NCBI GenBank assembly: GCA_964386865.1
Contig: CAYLUN010000021.1
Coordinates: 12,284-76,283, forward strand
From: CAYLUN01 sp964386865
GTDB taxonomy: Bacteria > Verrucomicrobiota > Kiritimatiellia > RFP12 > UBA1067
DNA: 64,000 nt
Direction of reading: 5' to 3'
Part shown: piece after piece, positions 24,697 through 32,682 of the stretch
Layout: each line of letters opens with the position of its first letter
Numbering within the stretch: position 1 is the first letter of the stretch
Notes under the pieces: model-generated
The model's input: only the letters and a program-made list of their open reading frames with translations
Told to the model about the DNA's origin: nothing
Databases searched by the model: none
Made by a program: the position numbers and the translations under genes

Positions 24697-25186
24697 TAAC
24701 CGCGAATGATGCGAATTGGGCTAATGCGAAGGGGTGCTTGATGGAAACGGACAAATTAATCTTCCCTGATGAGGCTTATGCGATTTTCGGGGCTTGTTTT
24801 GAAGTTTACAATCAGATGGGGAATGGTTTTGTGGAACCTGTCTATCAAGAGTGCTTGGAAATCGAATTGGGTCTCAAAACCATCCCGTTTGTTCCGCAAC
24901 AAGAGCTCGTGTTGAGGTATCGAGGGCGTTCGCTCAAACGGAAGTACATTCCGGACTTTGTCTGTTTTGGGAAGATCATCGTTGAAATAAAAGCGGTATC
25001 TGCCTTGACCGATGAGCACAGGGCTCAGGTTCACAATTATCTGGCGGCAACCGGTTATCAGTTGGGGTTGCTGATCAATTTTGGCCATGGAAAAGGTGTC
25101 CAATACGAACGAATCGTTTACACGAGGCCGCCCAATTCTGGTGTGTAACGTATAACCGCATTCGCCCAATTCGCCCAATTCGCGGT
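24697..25186. mobile_element. Inverted-repeat cassette carrying a GxxExxY nuclease gene
   Basis: The left arm at 24697-24728 (TAACCGCGAATGATGCGAAT, continuing TGGGCTAATGCG) and the reverse complement of the right arm at 25155-25186 (TAACCGCGAATTGGGCGAAT, continuing TGGGCGAATGCG) agree at 28 of 32 positions with no gaps. The only content is the gene at 24741-25148, leaving 12 bases on the left and 6 on the right. It separates a dehydratase gene from the sugar transferase gene whose ribosome site begins right after the element. Confidence 0.8.
24741..25148 (+). CDS. GxxExxY protein (PD-(D/E)XK nuclease superfamily)
   Basis: A 135-residue protein of the GxxExxY family. The naming motif is GNGFVEPVYQECLEIEL at about residues 25-41. 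The PD-(D/E)XK catalytic pattern is intact: IPDFVCFGKIIVEIKAV near residues 74-90 gives Asp, then Glu-x-Lys eleven residues on, and HNYLAATGYQLGLLINFGHG completes the fold. Catalytic residues being present, it is likely an active nuclease, though the family's substrate is unknown. The ATG at 24741 is used; a TTG immediately before it is in frame. It is the sole gene of its inverted-repeat cassette. Confidence 0.9.
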   Translation: METDKLIFPDEAYAIFGACFEVYNQMGNGFVEPVYQECLEIELGLKTIPFVPQQELVLRYRGRSLKRKYIPDFVCFGKIIVEIKAVSALTDEHRAQVHNYLAATGYQLGLLINFGHGKGVQYERIVYTRPPNSGV

Positions 25187-25201
25187 TACGTAAGGAGAAA
25201 C

Positions 25202-25882
25202 ATGTATCCATTTGTAAAACGCTTGATGGACATTGTGCTGTCGGCGCTCGCGCTGCTGGTGCTGTCGCCGCTGCTGATACCCGTTTGTGTCGGGCTGCTG
25301 CTGACCGGCGAGCATTACGTGTTCTATCTGCAGGATCGGATTGGGTATCGCAACAAGCGGTTCGGCATCTGGAAGTTCGCGACCATGCTGAAGAATAGCC
25401 CGAATATGACAGGGGGGATGCACACGACGCGACGCGATCCGCGCGTGCTCCCGCTGGGTCATTTTCTCCGCATGACGAAGATCAACGAGCTGCCGCAGCT
25501 GATCAACATCTTGCTTGGCGACATGTCGATTGTCGGGCCTCGGCCGCTGGCGGATAAGACGTTCAATCCCTATCCGGAACGCGTCAAGTCGGTCATCTAT
25601 AACGTCCGCCCGGGGCTGACGGGCATCGGCTCCATCGTGTTCCGCGACGAGGAGCGGCTGCTGTCCGAGTGTGGGATGCCGCTGGAGCGGTTCTATGCCG
25701 AACACATTGCGCCTGCCAAGGGCGAACTGGAACTGTGGTATCAAGGGCACCTGTCGCTGCGCACGGACGTCATGATCATCTTCCTGACGGCGTGGGTGAT
25801 CGTCTTCCCTCAGAGCCAGCTGCTTCACGTTGTCTTTAAGGATTTGCCCGTCATCCAGGTTCCCGGGCTGCGGTGGAAGTAG
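25202..25882 (+). CDS. Initiating sugar transferase (bacterial sugar transferase family)
   Basis: A 226-residue polyprenyl-phosphate sugar-1-phosphate transferase. MYPFVKRLMDIVLSALALLV gives the re-entrant N-terminal membrane helix, followed by KFATMLKNSPNMTGG, the DPRVLPLGHFLRMTKINELP block, GDMSIVGPRPLADKTF and the PGLTGIGSIVFRDEER motif. It would load the first sugar phosphate on undecaprenyl phosphate at the inner membrane. An AAGGAGAAAC ribosome site precedes the ATG. A second initiating transferase is encoded at 28393. Confidence 0.9.
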   Translation: MYPFVKRLMDIVLSALALLVLSPLLIPVCVGLLLTGEHYVFYLQDRIGYRNKRFGIWKFATMLKNSPNMTGGMHTTRRDPRVLPLGHFLRMTKINELPQLINILLGDMSIVGPRPLADKTFNPYPERVKSVIYNVRPGLTGIGSIVFRDEERLLSECGMPLERFYAEHIAPAKGELELWYQGHLSLRTDVMIIFLTAWVIVFPQSQLLHVVFKDLPVIQVPGLRWK

Positions 25883-25891
25883 TTGAGCGCC

Positions 25892-27157
25892 ATGCGTGTT
25901 TTGTGGATCCAGCAGTACTTCGGCACGCCGAAAGGGTGGGGCAGCCAGAGGCAGTATGCGTTCGCGCGGCGCTGGGTGGCTGCCGGGCATACGGTCGACG
26001 TGGTCTGCTGCCCCGCCTACGACGCGTCGCTCGCGGCGGCGGAAGGCGGCGTGACCGTTGTCGACGGTGTGCGCCTGCACGTGAGCGGCGCGGGATACCG
26101 TCCGCAGATGGGTTTCGCGAGGCGGATACTCTCCTTTCTGCGTTTCATGGCTGAAGCGCTCTGGTTCGTGACGCGGCGCGGCAACGCGTACGACGTGCTG
26201 ATCGCGTCGAGCGGCCCGCTGACCAACCTGCTGCCGGCGCTGTGGGGGCGTCTCCTGCACCGGCTGCCGTTTGTTTTCGAGGTGCTGGACGTGTGGCCCG
26301 ACGCGGCGGTGGAGGCGGGCGTGTTGAAGAGCCGAGTGCTGCGGTGGGGGTGCCTGCGGCTCGAGGCGCTCGGCTATCGGTGGGCGGGGCGGATCGTGAC
26401 GTGCTCGGCGGGCATGTCGGCGCGGGTTTATGCGAAGATGGCGGGGGCGAAGCAGGCGCCCATCTCTGACTCCGACGAATACAAGGCGTACCTCGCAGCG
26501 GACGGGGGCCTGGATGCGCGCGTCGCGACCGTTGCGCACGGGGCCGACCTCGAGCGTCGTGATCGCGCGGCCTGCCGGCGCAAGCTGTGCGAGGAGCAGG
26601 GCTGGCCCGAGGACGTCTGCGTGGCGCTTTACATGGGTGCCATGGGGCTCAGCAACGCTATCGGCGACGTCGTGGAGGCCATGCGCCTGACGGCCGACGA
26701 GCCTCGGCTGGTCTGGGTATTCGCGGGCCTAGGGTCGGAGGAGGCGCGCATTCAGGCGCAGCTGACGCGGTCGCGCGGCGCCTTTCTGGGGAAGGTCGCG
26801 CACGAGCGAATGCTCGACATCTGCGCGGCGGCGGACATCAACGTGGTGACGTTCCGGCATGAGCCGCTCTTCTTCGAGAACTCGCCCAACAAGTTCTTCG
26901 ACGGGGCCGCGGCCGGTGTGCCTGCGGTGTTCAACCGGACGACGTGGCTCGAGCCGTGGCTTAAGGAATATGACTGCGGAGTGGTCTGTACGGGGAAGGA
27001 ACCCGGACGGGAAATGGCCGAAGCCATTCGTGTGTTGGCGGCTGATCCCGTGCGGCGAAAACAAATGGGGGCGGGCGCGCGACGGCTCGCCGAGGAGGTG
27101 TTCAGCCGCGACATCCTGGCGGCGCGGTATTTGGCTGTGCTGAAAGAAGCACTTTAG
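25892..27157 (+). CDS. Glycosyltransferase family 4 (WbuB-like), 421 aa
   Basis: A 421-residue GT4 enzyme with MRVLWIQQYFGTPKGWGSQR at the start, the FVFEVLDVWPDAAVEAG segment near residue 130 and the donor loop FENSPNKFFDGAAAGVPAVF near residue 330. These are typical of WbuB-like aminosugar transferases that work downstream of an initiating sugar transferase, and the gene indeed follows one by 9 bases. I chose the ATG at 25892 rather than the TTG at 25883. Confidence 0.87.
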   Translation: MRVLWIQQYFGTPKGWGSQRQYAFARRWVAAGHTVDVVCCPAYDASLAAAEGGVTVVDGVRLHVSGAGYRPQMGFARRILSFLRFMAEALWFVTRRGNAYDVLIASSGPLTNLLPALWGRLLHRLPFVFEVLDVWPDAAVEAGVLKSRVLRWGCLRLEALGYRWAGRIVTCSAGMSARVYAKMAGAKQAPISDSDEYKAYLAADGGLDARVATVAHGADLERRDRAACRRKLCEEQGWPEDVCVALYMGAMGLSNAIGDVVEAMRLTADEPRLVWVFAGLGSEEARIQAQLTRSRGAFLGKVAHERMLDICAAADINVVTFRHEPLFFENSPNKFFDGAAAGVPAVFNRTTWLEPWLKEYDCGVVCTGKEPGREMAEAIRVLAADPVRRKQMGAGARRLAEEVFSRDILAARYLAVLKEAL

Positions 27158-27200
27158 GGAAAGGCAAGGGGAAATCTCTTGGTTCATTTTGTTTGTTTAT

Positions 27201-27215
27201 GGAGTTGAAAACTCC
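27201..27215. promoter_or_regulatory. Short inverted repeat before the second ATPase gene
   Basis: GGAGTT and AACTCC flank a GAA loop, 8 bases before the ATG at 27224. TGTATAATGG just downstream looks like a -10 element overlapping the start region. Placement parallels the inverted repeat before the ATPase at 21109. Confidence 0.45.
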
Positions 27216-27223
27216 ATTTTACA

Positions 27224-28402
27224 ATGTATAATGGTGATATGTTTTCCAGAAAATACAATTTTGGACAGGGAACGTCCTGTTTCTTGTTTGGCCCGAGGGG
27301 TACAGGAAAGACATTTTGGCTCCGGAACCTCTATCCAGAGGCGCTTTTCGTTGATTTGTTGGAGGCTCGGACGTTCAACACGCTCAGCGCTGACCCGCAG
27401 CGGTTGGGGCCCATATGTGCGGCGACCCCCAAAGAGCTGCCTGTGATTATCGATGAGGTTCAGAAGCTACCCGCGCTTCTAGATGAAGTCCACCGCCTGA
27501 TCGAAACGAGGAGGGCGTGGTTTATCCTGACCGGATCAAGTGCCCGTAAGTTGCGGCGTTCTGGCGTCAATCTACTGGGCGGACGGGCCATCGTCAAACA
27601 CTTTCACCCGTTGACTGCGGCTGAACTGGGGGATGCCTTTGACCTTGCCAAGGCTTTGCGGTACGGTTTACTTCCGACCCTTTATGATCCAGGGCGGCAG
27701 GTCGACCTCGGTGACTATTTGCAGGGCTATCTGACCGCCTACCTGAAAGAGGAGGTTGCCCAGGAAGGGCTGACGCGTAATCTTGGAGCCTTCACGCGCT
27801 TCTGGGAAGCGGCCAGCCTTTCTCAAGGGCAGCCGGTGAACATGTCAGACGTCGCACGCGAATGCCAGATACATCGGAAACAGGCTGAAAGTTATTTCGG
27901 TATTCTCGAGGATCTGCTCATTGGGGTGATGGTGCCGGCTTTTCAGAAGCGGGCGAGGCGGCGTGTGGTGCAACACCCCAAATTCTTCCTGTTCGATGCA
28001 GGCGTTTTCCGTGCGGTTCGTCCGAGAGGTCCGCTTGATTCGGCAGAGGAAACGGATGGTGCCGCTTTGGAGACGTTGGTCTTGCAGCACTTACGCGCAC
28101 TACTATCGCAGCGCGGAGGAGGCGGTACGCTGAGCTATTGGCGGACGGCTACCGGGCTGGAGGTTGATTTTGTCGTCTATACGGAAGATACGTTTGCCGC
28201 AATCGAAGTTAAGCGTAAGCGGTCATTCGCGCGGAGCGACCTCAACGGGCTCAAGGCGTTTGCTTCGGAGTACCCCGAGGCGAAGCGGTTGTTATTATAC
28301 GGCGGCGATCATGAGGCGGTCATTGACGGTGTCAGGCTGGTGCCGGTTGCCGGCGCGTTTGCAAAACTCGGTGATCTGATATGGGGTGACGCGTGCGGCT
28401 GA
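27224..28402 (+). CDS. AAA ATPase with C-terminal DUF4143 domain (copy 2)
   Basis: A 392-residue ATPase. Walker A is FLFGPRGTGKTFWLRNL at about residues 20-36, Walker B VIIDEVQKLP near 79, and ILTGSSARKLRR the following sensor strand. DUF4143 begins near residue 190 and includes GLEVDFVVYTEDTFAAIEVK near 310, with a nuclease-like D...E-x-K. It differs clearly from the ATPase at 21109, so they are not a recent duplication. An internal ATG at 27239 is an alternative start. It splits the sugar-transferase genes and overlaps the next gene by 10 bases. Confidence 0.88.
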   Translation: MYNGDMFSRKYNFGQGTSCFLFGPRGTGKTFWLRNLYPEALFVDLLEARTFNTLSADPQRLGPICAATPKELPVIIDEVQKLPALLDEVHRLIETRRAWFILTGSSARKLRRSGVNLLGGRAIVKHFHPLTAAELGDAFDLAKALRYGLLPTLYDPGRQVDLGDYLQGYLTAYLKEEVAQEGLTRNLGAFTRFWEAASLSQGQPVNMSDVARECQIHRKQAESYFGILEDLLIGVMVPAFQKRARRRVVQHPKFFLFDAGVFRAVRPRGPLDSAEETDGAALETLVLQHLRALLSQRGGGGTLSYWRTATGLEVDFVVYTEDTFAAIEVKRKRSFARSDLNGLKAFASEYPEAKRLLLYGGDHEAVIDGVRLVPVAGAFAKLGDLIWGDACG

Positions 28403-29049
28403 ACGCACCGATCATGAAGCGGCTCTTTGACATAACGGCGGTTGTTATGACGGCGGCGGTTTGGCTGCCGCTCATGGTTGTGACGGGGCTGGCGGTGTGG
28501 GCGGGCCTTGGAAGGCCGCTGCTTTTCGTTCAGGAGCGGCCAGGCTTGGGCGGGCGGCCGTTCAGGCTCGTCAAGTTCAGGACGATGCGAGAGGGCTCCG
28601 GGAGCGACGCTGAGCGTTTGACGCGCGTGGGGTGGGCTCTGCGGTCGACGAGTCTGGACGAGCTTCCCGAGCTGTGGAACGTGCTGAGGGGCGACTTGTC
28701 TTTGGTGGGGCCGCGGCCGCTCCTGATGCGCTACCTGCCGCGCTACACGCCCGAGCAGGCGCGCCGTCACGAGGTGAGGCCGGGCCTGACGGGGTGGGCG
28801 CAGGTGAACGGGCGGAACGCGCTCAGCTGGGAGAAGCGGTTTGCCTATGATGTGTGGTACGTGGAGCACCAGAGTCTGTGGCTTGATCTCAAGATCCTGT
28901 GGCTGACCGTCTGGCAGGTCTTGTCGCGACGCGGCGTGAGCGCGGAGGGCGAAGCCACGATGGGCGAGTTTGTGGGGACAGGCGTGCGGAGGTCGGAGGT
29001 CGGAAGTCGGAAGACGGAGGAGGGGAAGCGATGCAAGCTGGAACGGTGA
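28393..29049 (+). CDS. Initiating sugar transferase (PglC/WcaJ C-terminal type)
   Basis: A 218-residue bacterial sugar transferase. The membrane segment is LFDITAVVMTAAVWLPLMVV, followed by FRLVKFRTMREG near residue 58, LDELPELWNVLRGDLSLVGP near 92 and the GLTGWAQVNGRNALSWEKRF motif near 133. Size and context suggest a PglC-like phospho-diNAcBac transferase, since genes for the PglD-, PglE- and PglF-like steps follow. The start is a GTG at 28393 with a GGGGTG site. The last 20 residues (VRRSEVGSRKTEEGK) are coded by a GGTCGGA repeat and are not part of the fold. Confidence 0.87.
   Translation: MRLNAPIMKRLFDITAVVMTAAVWLPLMVVTGLAVWAGLGRPLLFVQERPGLGGRPFRLVKFRTMREGSGSDAERLTRVGWALRSTSLDELPELWNVLRGDLSLVGPRPLLMRYLPRYTPEQARRHEVRPGLTGWAQVNGRNALSWEKRFAYDVWYVEHQSLWLDLKILWLTVWQVLSRRGVSAEGEATMGEFVGTGVRRSEVGSRKTEEGKRCKLER
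28988..29024. repeat. GGTCGGA-type direct repeat at the end of the sugar transferase gene
   Basis: Tandem GGAGGTC/GGAAGTCGGAAGACG units code for the C-terminal tail of the sugar transferase and provide the GGAGGAGGGG ribosome site of the next gene. Confidence 0.65.
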
Positions 29050-29669
29050 GACCTCTCGCTATCCTTGGCGCGAGCGGCTTTGGTAAAGAGGTGGCCTGGA
29101 TCGTGGAGCGGCTCAACGGCGTCAGCCCCTCCTTTGAGATCGTGGGGTTTTGTGACGACGCGGAAGGAAAGCGCGAAGGCGTGTTTGCGGGTTATCCGCT
29201 GTTGGGGCCCCTCGAGGTGGCGGCGGCCCGGTGGCCGGGCGTCGGTTTCCATTGCGCCGTCGGAGACAACCGGGCGCGGCAGGCGTTGACGGCGCGGGCA
29301 CTTGCGGCGGGCTGGGCGCCCGTGACGCTGATCGATTGCGCGGCGGTGGTGGCGCCTGGTGCGGCCGTTGGCCTGGGCAGCTACATCGGAATCGGCGGCG
29401 TGGTTTCGGTCGGCGCGACGGTCGGGCGAGGCGTGATCATCAATCACCAGGTGACTGTGGGCCACGATGTGACGGTCGGCGACTTCGCGCAGCTCTGTCC
29501 TGGGGTGCGCGTCTCTGGCGGGTGCGAGTTAGGTGAGGGCGTCCTGCTGGGCTCGAACGCCTGCACGATTCCCGGCGTGAAGGTTGGCTCGTGGTCGACG
29601 GTCGGCGCGGGCGCGGCCGCGCTGCGGGACATTCCGGCCGGCGGCGGCGTGCTCCGAATGAGCCGGTGA
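29031..29669 (+). CDS. NeuD/PglD-type sugar O/N-acetyltransferase
   Basis: A 212-residue acetyltransferase of the NeuD/PglD family: an N-terminal Rossmann-like UDP-sugar-binding domain (LAILGASGFGKEVAWIVERL) and a C-terminal left-handed beta-helix with INHQVTVGHDVTVGDFAQLC near residue 138, where His is the catalytic base, and ending in TVGAGAAALRDIP. PglD acetylates the 4-amino group of UDP-4-amino-sugars. The frame is open further upstream but homology starts at the ATG at 29031, 19 bases inside the preceding gene, next to a GGAGG ribosome site. Confidence 0.85.
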   Translation: MQAGTVRPLAILGASGFGKEVAWIVERLNGVSPSFEIVGFCDDAEGKREGVFAGYPLLGPLEVAAARWPGVGFHCAVGDNRARQALTARALAAGWAPVTLIDCAAVVAPGAAVGLGSYIGIGGVVSVGATVGRGVIINHQVTVGHDVTVGDFAQLCPGVRVSGGCELGEGVLLGSNACTIPGVKVGSWSTVGAGAAALRDIPAGGGVLRMSR

Positions 29670-29710
29670 GGCGAAGGGTGGCCACTCATGGTTGGGTCAG
29701 AGGTGATGGA

Positions 29711-31276
29711 GTGAGCGGGCGATTCGCCAGGCGGATCCGGGACTGGCTGCTCCCGGCGGCCGTGCTCGGCGGCTTTCTGGTGTTGTATGCGGCGACCGCG
29801 CAGCGCGGGGTGAGCTGGCAAGACAGCGGCGAGTTTCAGTACCGGGTTCTGGCGGGCGACTACCTGTGGCACTCGGGGATCGCGCGGGCGCACCCGCTGT
29901 ACATCGGGCTGGCTCGCGCGTTCGCCGAGGTTTTCCCCTCGGACATGCGGGTGTTCGCGGCCACCCTGTTCAGCGGGGCCGGCATGGTTCTCGCGCTGGC
30001 GTTTTTGGCGGCGGCGGTGTGGAGGCTCACCGGCAGCCGGTGGAGCGCGGCGCTGTCGGTGGCGACGCTCGGCCTGTCGCACATGGCGTGGTGGATGTCC
30101 ACCGTCGCGGAAGTCTACACCTGGTCGCTGGCCGCGCTTCTGGCCGAGGTCTATTGTCTCGTCCGGTTCTTCGAGAGCAAGCGGCCGTGCTGGCTCGTCG
30201 CCCTTTTCGGCGCGAACGGCTGCCACGCCGCCATCCACAACTTCGCGTTTCTCAACCTGCTGGTCTACGGGGTGATTCTGGCGGCTGAGCAGCGAGCGGC
30301 CTGCCGGCAGGCGGGCGGGCTGGGCCGGCGCTACTGGGGCCAGCTGGCGCTTATGCTTGGATGCGTGGCGGCCGCGTGGCTGACGGGCGCGTGGCTGTTG
30401 GTCGGGCAGGCTGTGGCCGACTGGAGGATCGGAGGCGACCTGGGCGCGACCGTGAGGAGCGTGCTTTTCGGAAGCGGGTACGAGCAGACCGTTTTGGGCG
30501 TGGGCCGTCCCATTTGGCGGCTGGCTGCGGCGAATCTCGCGCTGGCGGGGGTGAGCCTGCTGAATCCTTGCTGGCTGTTTGCGCTGCAGGGCTGGCTCGG
30601 TGCGGCGCGGCCTGGCGCCTTCCCGAGGTGCCTGGCCGGCCTGACTGTTGTTCATCTCGCGTTCTGGATCCGCTACTTTGTGCCGGATCAGGCCACCTTC
30701 GTGCTGCCGACGCTGGGCCTGCTGGCCGTGTGGGTGGGGCTGGGAGCGGGAGAAGTTCTAAAGTTGGGGAGTGCGAAAGGGCTAACGTTCGGCGGAGCGA
30801 GGGCGCGGCTGTGCGTGGGGGTGCTGGCTGTCGGGGCCCTTTGCGCGGTGTCGGGGCCCTGGCTGCTGAGCGTGGCGGTGGAGCGGGCAGGAGGCGTGGA
30901 GGTGGCGCGGAGCCGCTCGCTGCCGTTCCGAAATGAGACGTGCTACTGGCTGCGGCCATGGAAGCAGAACGAGCGCTCGGCGGCTGATTTTGTGGAACAG
31001 GTCGGGCGGACGCTGCGCGCGGGTGATATACTGATTGCCGACTCAACCTCGGCGGGGGCGCTGCTGGCGGCGCGCGAGGCGGGGCTGCTGGCTGGCGGCT
31101 GGCGGCTTGTCACGCCGTGGTCCGGCGAAACGGACGGCGAGTTGCGCGGCCTGATTCGTGGGGGCTCGGCGCGGACGTACGTGGTGTCTCCCGTGGCGGT
31201 CTACACGCCCCGGGCGGTGCTGGAGGCGGCGAAGGGCTTTGAGCGCGAGGGCGTGTTGTACCGTGTGGCACGGTAG
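29711..31276 (+). CDS. DUF2723-type membrane glycosyltransferase-like protein
   Basis: A 521-residue polytopic membrane protein of the DUF2723 (protein O-mannosyltransferase-like, GT-C) family. The first loop after TM1 reads RGVSWQDSGEFQYRVLAGD, with the Asp-Ser-Gly-Glu motif of this family, followed by HPLYIGLARAFAEVFP; multiple hydrophobic helices follow to about residue 400. A lipid-linked sugar donor at the periplasmic face would be expected. The frame opens earlier but I use the GTG at 29711 after AGAGGTGATGG. Near residue 348 EVLKLGSAKGLTFGG comes from a decayed TTCTAAAG repeat. Confidence 0.75.
   Translation: MSGRFARRIRDWLLPAAVLGGFLVLYAATAQRGVSWQDSGEFQYRVLAGDYLWHSGIARAHPLYIGLARAFAEVFPSDMRVFAATLFSGAGMVLALAFLAAAVWRLTGSRWSAALSVATLGLSHMAWWMSTVAEVYTWSLAALLAEVYCLVRFFESKRPCWLVALFGANGCHAAIHNFAFLNLLVYGVILAAEQRAACRQAGGLGRRYWGQLALMLGCVAAAWLTGAWLLVGQAVADWRIGGDLGATVRSVLFGSGYEQTVLGVGRPIWRLAAANLALAGVSLLNPCWLFALQGWLGAARPGAFPRCLAGLTVVHLAFWIRYFVPDQATFVLPTLGLLAVWVGLGAGEVLKLGSAKGLTFGGARARLCVGVLAVGALCAVSGPWLLSVAVERAGGVEVARSRSLPFRNETCYWLRPWKQNERSAADFVEQVGRTLRAGDILIADSTSAGALLAAREAGLLAGGWRLVTPWSGETDGELRGLIRGGSARTYVVSPVAVYTPRAVLEAAKGFEREGVLYRVAR
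30752..30795. repeat. Degenerate TTCTAAAG repeat inside the DUF2723 gene
   Basis: AGAAGTTCTAAAGTTGGGGA and a following GTGCGAAAGGGCTAACGTTC match the left arm of the repeat family. Translated as EVLKLGSAKGLTFGG between two hydrophobic helices. Confidence 0.55.
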
Positions 31277-31320
31277 ATGGGCGCGAGGCTTGGCGCCCGG
31301 CTGCCGTTGAAGGAGCAAGC

Positions 31321-32631
31321 ATGCAGAGACGCATTTATCTGTCGCCGCCGTGGATGTGCGGCCAGGAGCGCGCGCGGGTCGAAGAGGCGTTCGCGTCGAA
31401 CTACGTTGCGCCGTGCGGGCCGATGGTGGATCGGTTTGAGCGGGAGTTCTGCGCCGCTGTCGGCCTTCCGCACGCGTGCGCGCTGTCAAGCTGTACGGCG
31501 GCCCTCGACCTGCTCTGCCACGAGCTGGGCGTCGCGCGCGGGGACACGGTGTTCTGCTCGGACCTGACGTTCGTGGCGTCGATCGCGCCCGCGGTTCAGC
31601 GCGGGGCGGAGCCGGTGTTTATCGATGCCGAGCCCGGTTCGTGGACGATGGACGTGGCGCTGCTTCGGGAGGCGCTAGCGGATGCGGCAAAAGCGGGGCG
31701 GCTGCCCAAGGCCGTCGTGGCGGTGGACCTGTATGGGCAGTGCTGCGACTACGACGGGATCGAGGCGGCGTGCGCGGCGCATGGCGTGCCGCTGATCGTC
31801 GATTCGGCCGAGGCGCTGGGCGCCTTGTATGGGCGTTCTAACGTTCAAAAATGCGAGAGTTCTAAAGCGGGGGAGTCGATCAGTGGGCAGTCGGCGCTGG
31901 CAGTCGGCAGTCCGTACGCGCAGGATTCGTATCAGGACAACTTTAGAACTTTAGAACTCTCGAACGCTCGACCTACTCCCCTGCGGCACGCGGGTGACGC
32001 GGGGTGGGCGGCGGTCTACTCGTTCAACGGCAACAAGATCATCACGACCTCGGGCGGCGGGATGCTAGCGTCGCGCGAGAACGGGGTGGTGGAGCGGGCG
32101 CGGAAGCGCTCCCAGCAGGCGCGCGAGGCGGCTGCGTGGTACGAGCACGCGGAGCTAGGATACAACTACCGCATGAGCAACATCGTCGCGGCGATCGGCG
32201 TGGGGCAGCTGTCCGCGCTGGAGCGGATTGTGGACAAGAAGCGCCAGATCTTCGGGTGGTATCGCGACCGGTTGAGCCATGTGGGCGGGGTTGGGCTCAT
32301 GCCCGAGGCGCCATACGGCCGGTGCACGCGCTGGCTGACGGTGGCGGAGCTGGAGGCTGGCGGTCGGAGGTCGGAGGTCGGCGGGCCATCGGAGCGGGTG
32401 GAGCGGGTGCGGCTGGCGCTGGAGGCGGAGAACATCGAGGCGAGGCCGGTGTGGAAGCCGATGCACCTGCAGCCGGTATTCAGGGGAGCGAAGGTGTACG
32501 GCGGGCGGGTCAGCGAGCGGACGTTCGCGAACGGCCTGTGCCTGCCTTCGGGGGCCGGGCTGGAGGAGGACGTCGTCGCCCGCGTGTGCGGGCTTGTCAA
32601 GCGTGCGATGGGGCTGGAGGGGCGCGGGTGA
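31321..32631 (+). CDS. DegT/DnrJ/EryC1/StrS aminotransferase with an in-frame repeat insertion
   Basis: A 436-residue PLP-dependent sugar aminotransferase, probably PglE-like, converting a UDP-4-keto sugar to the 4-amino sugar. The N-terminus YLSPPWMCGQERARVEEAF, the cofactor block CALSSCTAALDLLCHELGV near residue 58 and the lysine segment YSFNGNKIITTSGGGM near residue 235 are typical. Between EALGALYG and GDAGWAAVYSFNGNK about 46 extra residues start SNVQKCESSKA and end FRTLELSNAR, coded by a TTCTAAAG repeat with inverted arms. A GGTCGGA repeat adds a second short insert (GGRRSEVGG) near residue 350. Without the inserts the length is normal for the family. Confidence 0.87.
   Translation: MQRRIYLSPPWMCGQERARVEEAFASNYVAPCGPMVDRFEREFCAAVGLPHACALSSCTAALDLLCHELGVARGDTVFCSDLTFVASIAPAVQRGAEPVFIDAEPGSWTMDVALLREALADAAKAGRLPKAVVAVDLYGQCCDYDGIEAACAAHGVPLIVDSAEALGALYGRSNVQKCESSKAGESISGQSALAVGSPYAQDSYQDNFRTLELSNARPTPLRHAGDAGWAAVYSFNGNKIITTSGGGMLASRENGVVERARKRSQQAREAAAWYEHAELGYNYRMSNIVAAIGVGQLSALERIVDKKRQIFGWYRDRLSHVGGVGLMPEAPYGRCTRWLTVAELEAGGRRSEVGGPSERVERVRLALEAENIEARPVWKPMHLQPVFRGAKVYGGRVSERTFANGLCLPSGAGLEEDVVARVCGLVKRAMGLEGRG
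31834..31971. repeat. In-frame TTCTAAAG repeat with inverted arms in the aminotransferase gene
   Basis: GCGTTCTAACGTTCAAAAAT with GCGAGAGTTCTAAAG forms the left arm; CTTTAGAACTTTAGAACTCT with CGAACGC is the inverted right arm. The centre holds CAGTGGGCAGTCGGC and CAGTCGGCAGT units. The insertion is a multiple of three and stop-free in the coding frame, splitting a conserved region shortly before the PLP lysine. Confidence 0.8.
32361..32388. repeat. GGTCGGA-type direct repeat inside the aminotransferase gene
   Basis: GGCGGTCGGAGGTCGGAGGT codes for GGRRSEVGG in frame. The same units are found at 9219 (intergenic, opposite orientation) and 28988. Confidence 0.65.
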
Positions 32632-32682
32632 ATCAGGCGAATTGTGCGAACGGCGAGAATGTGGTTTAATAGCGCATCAGTC

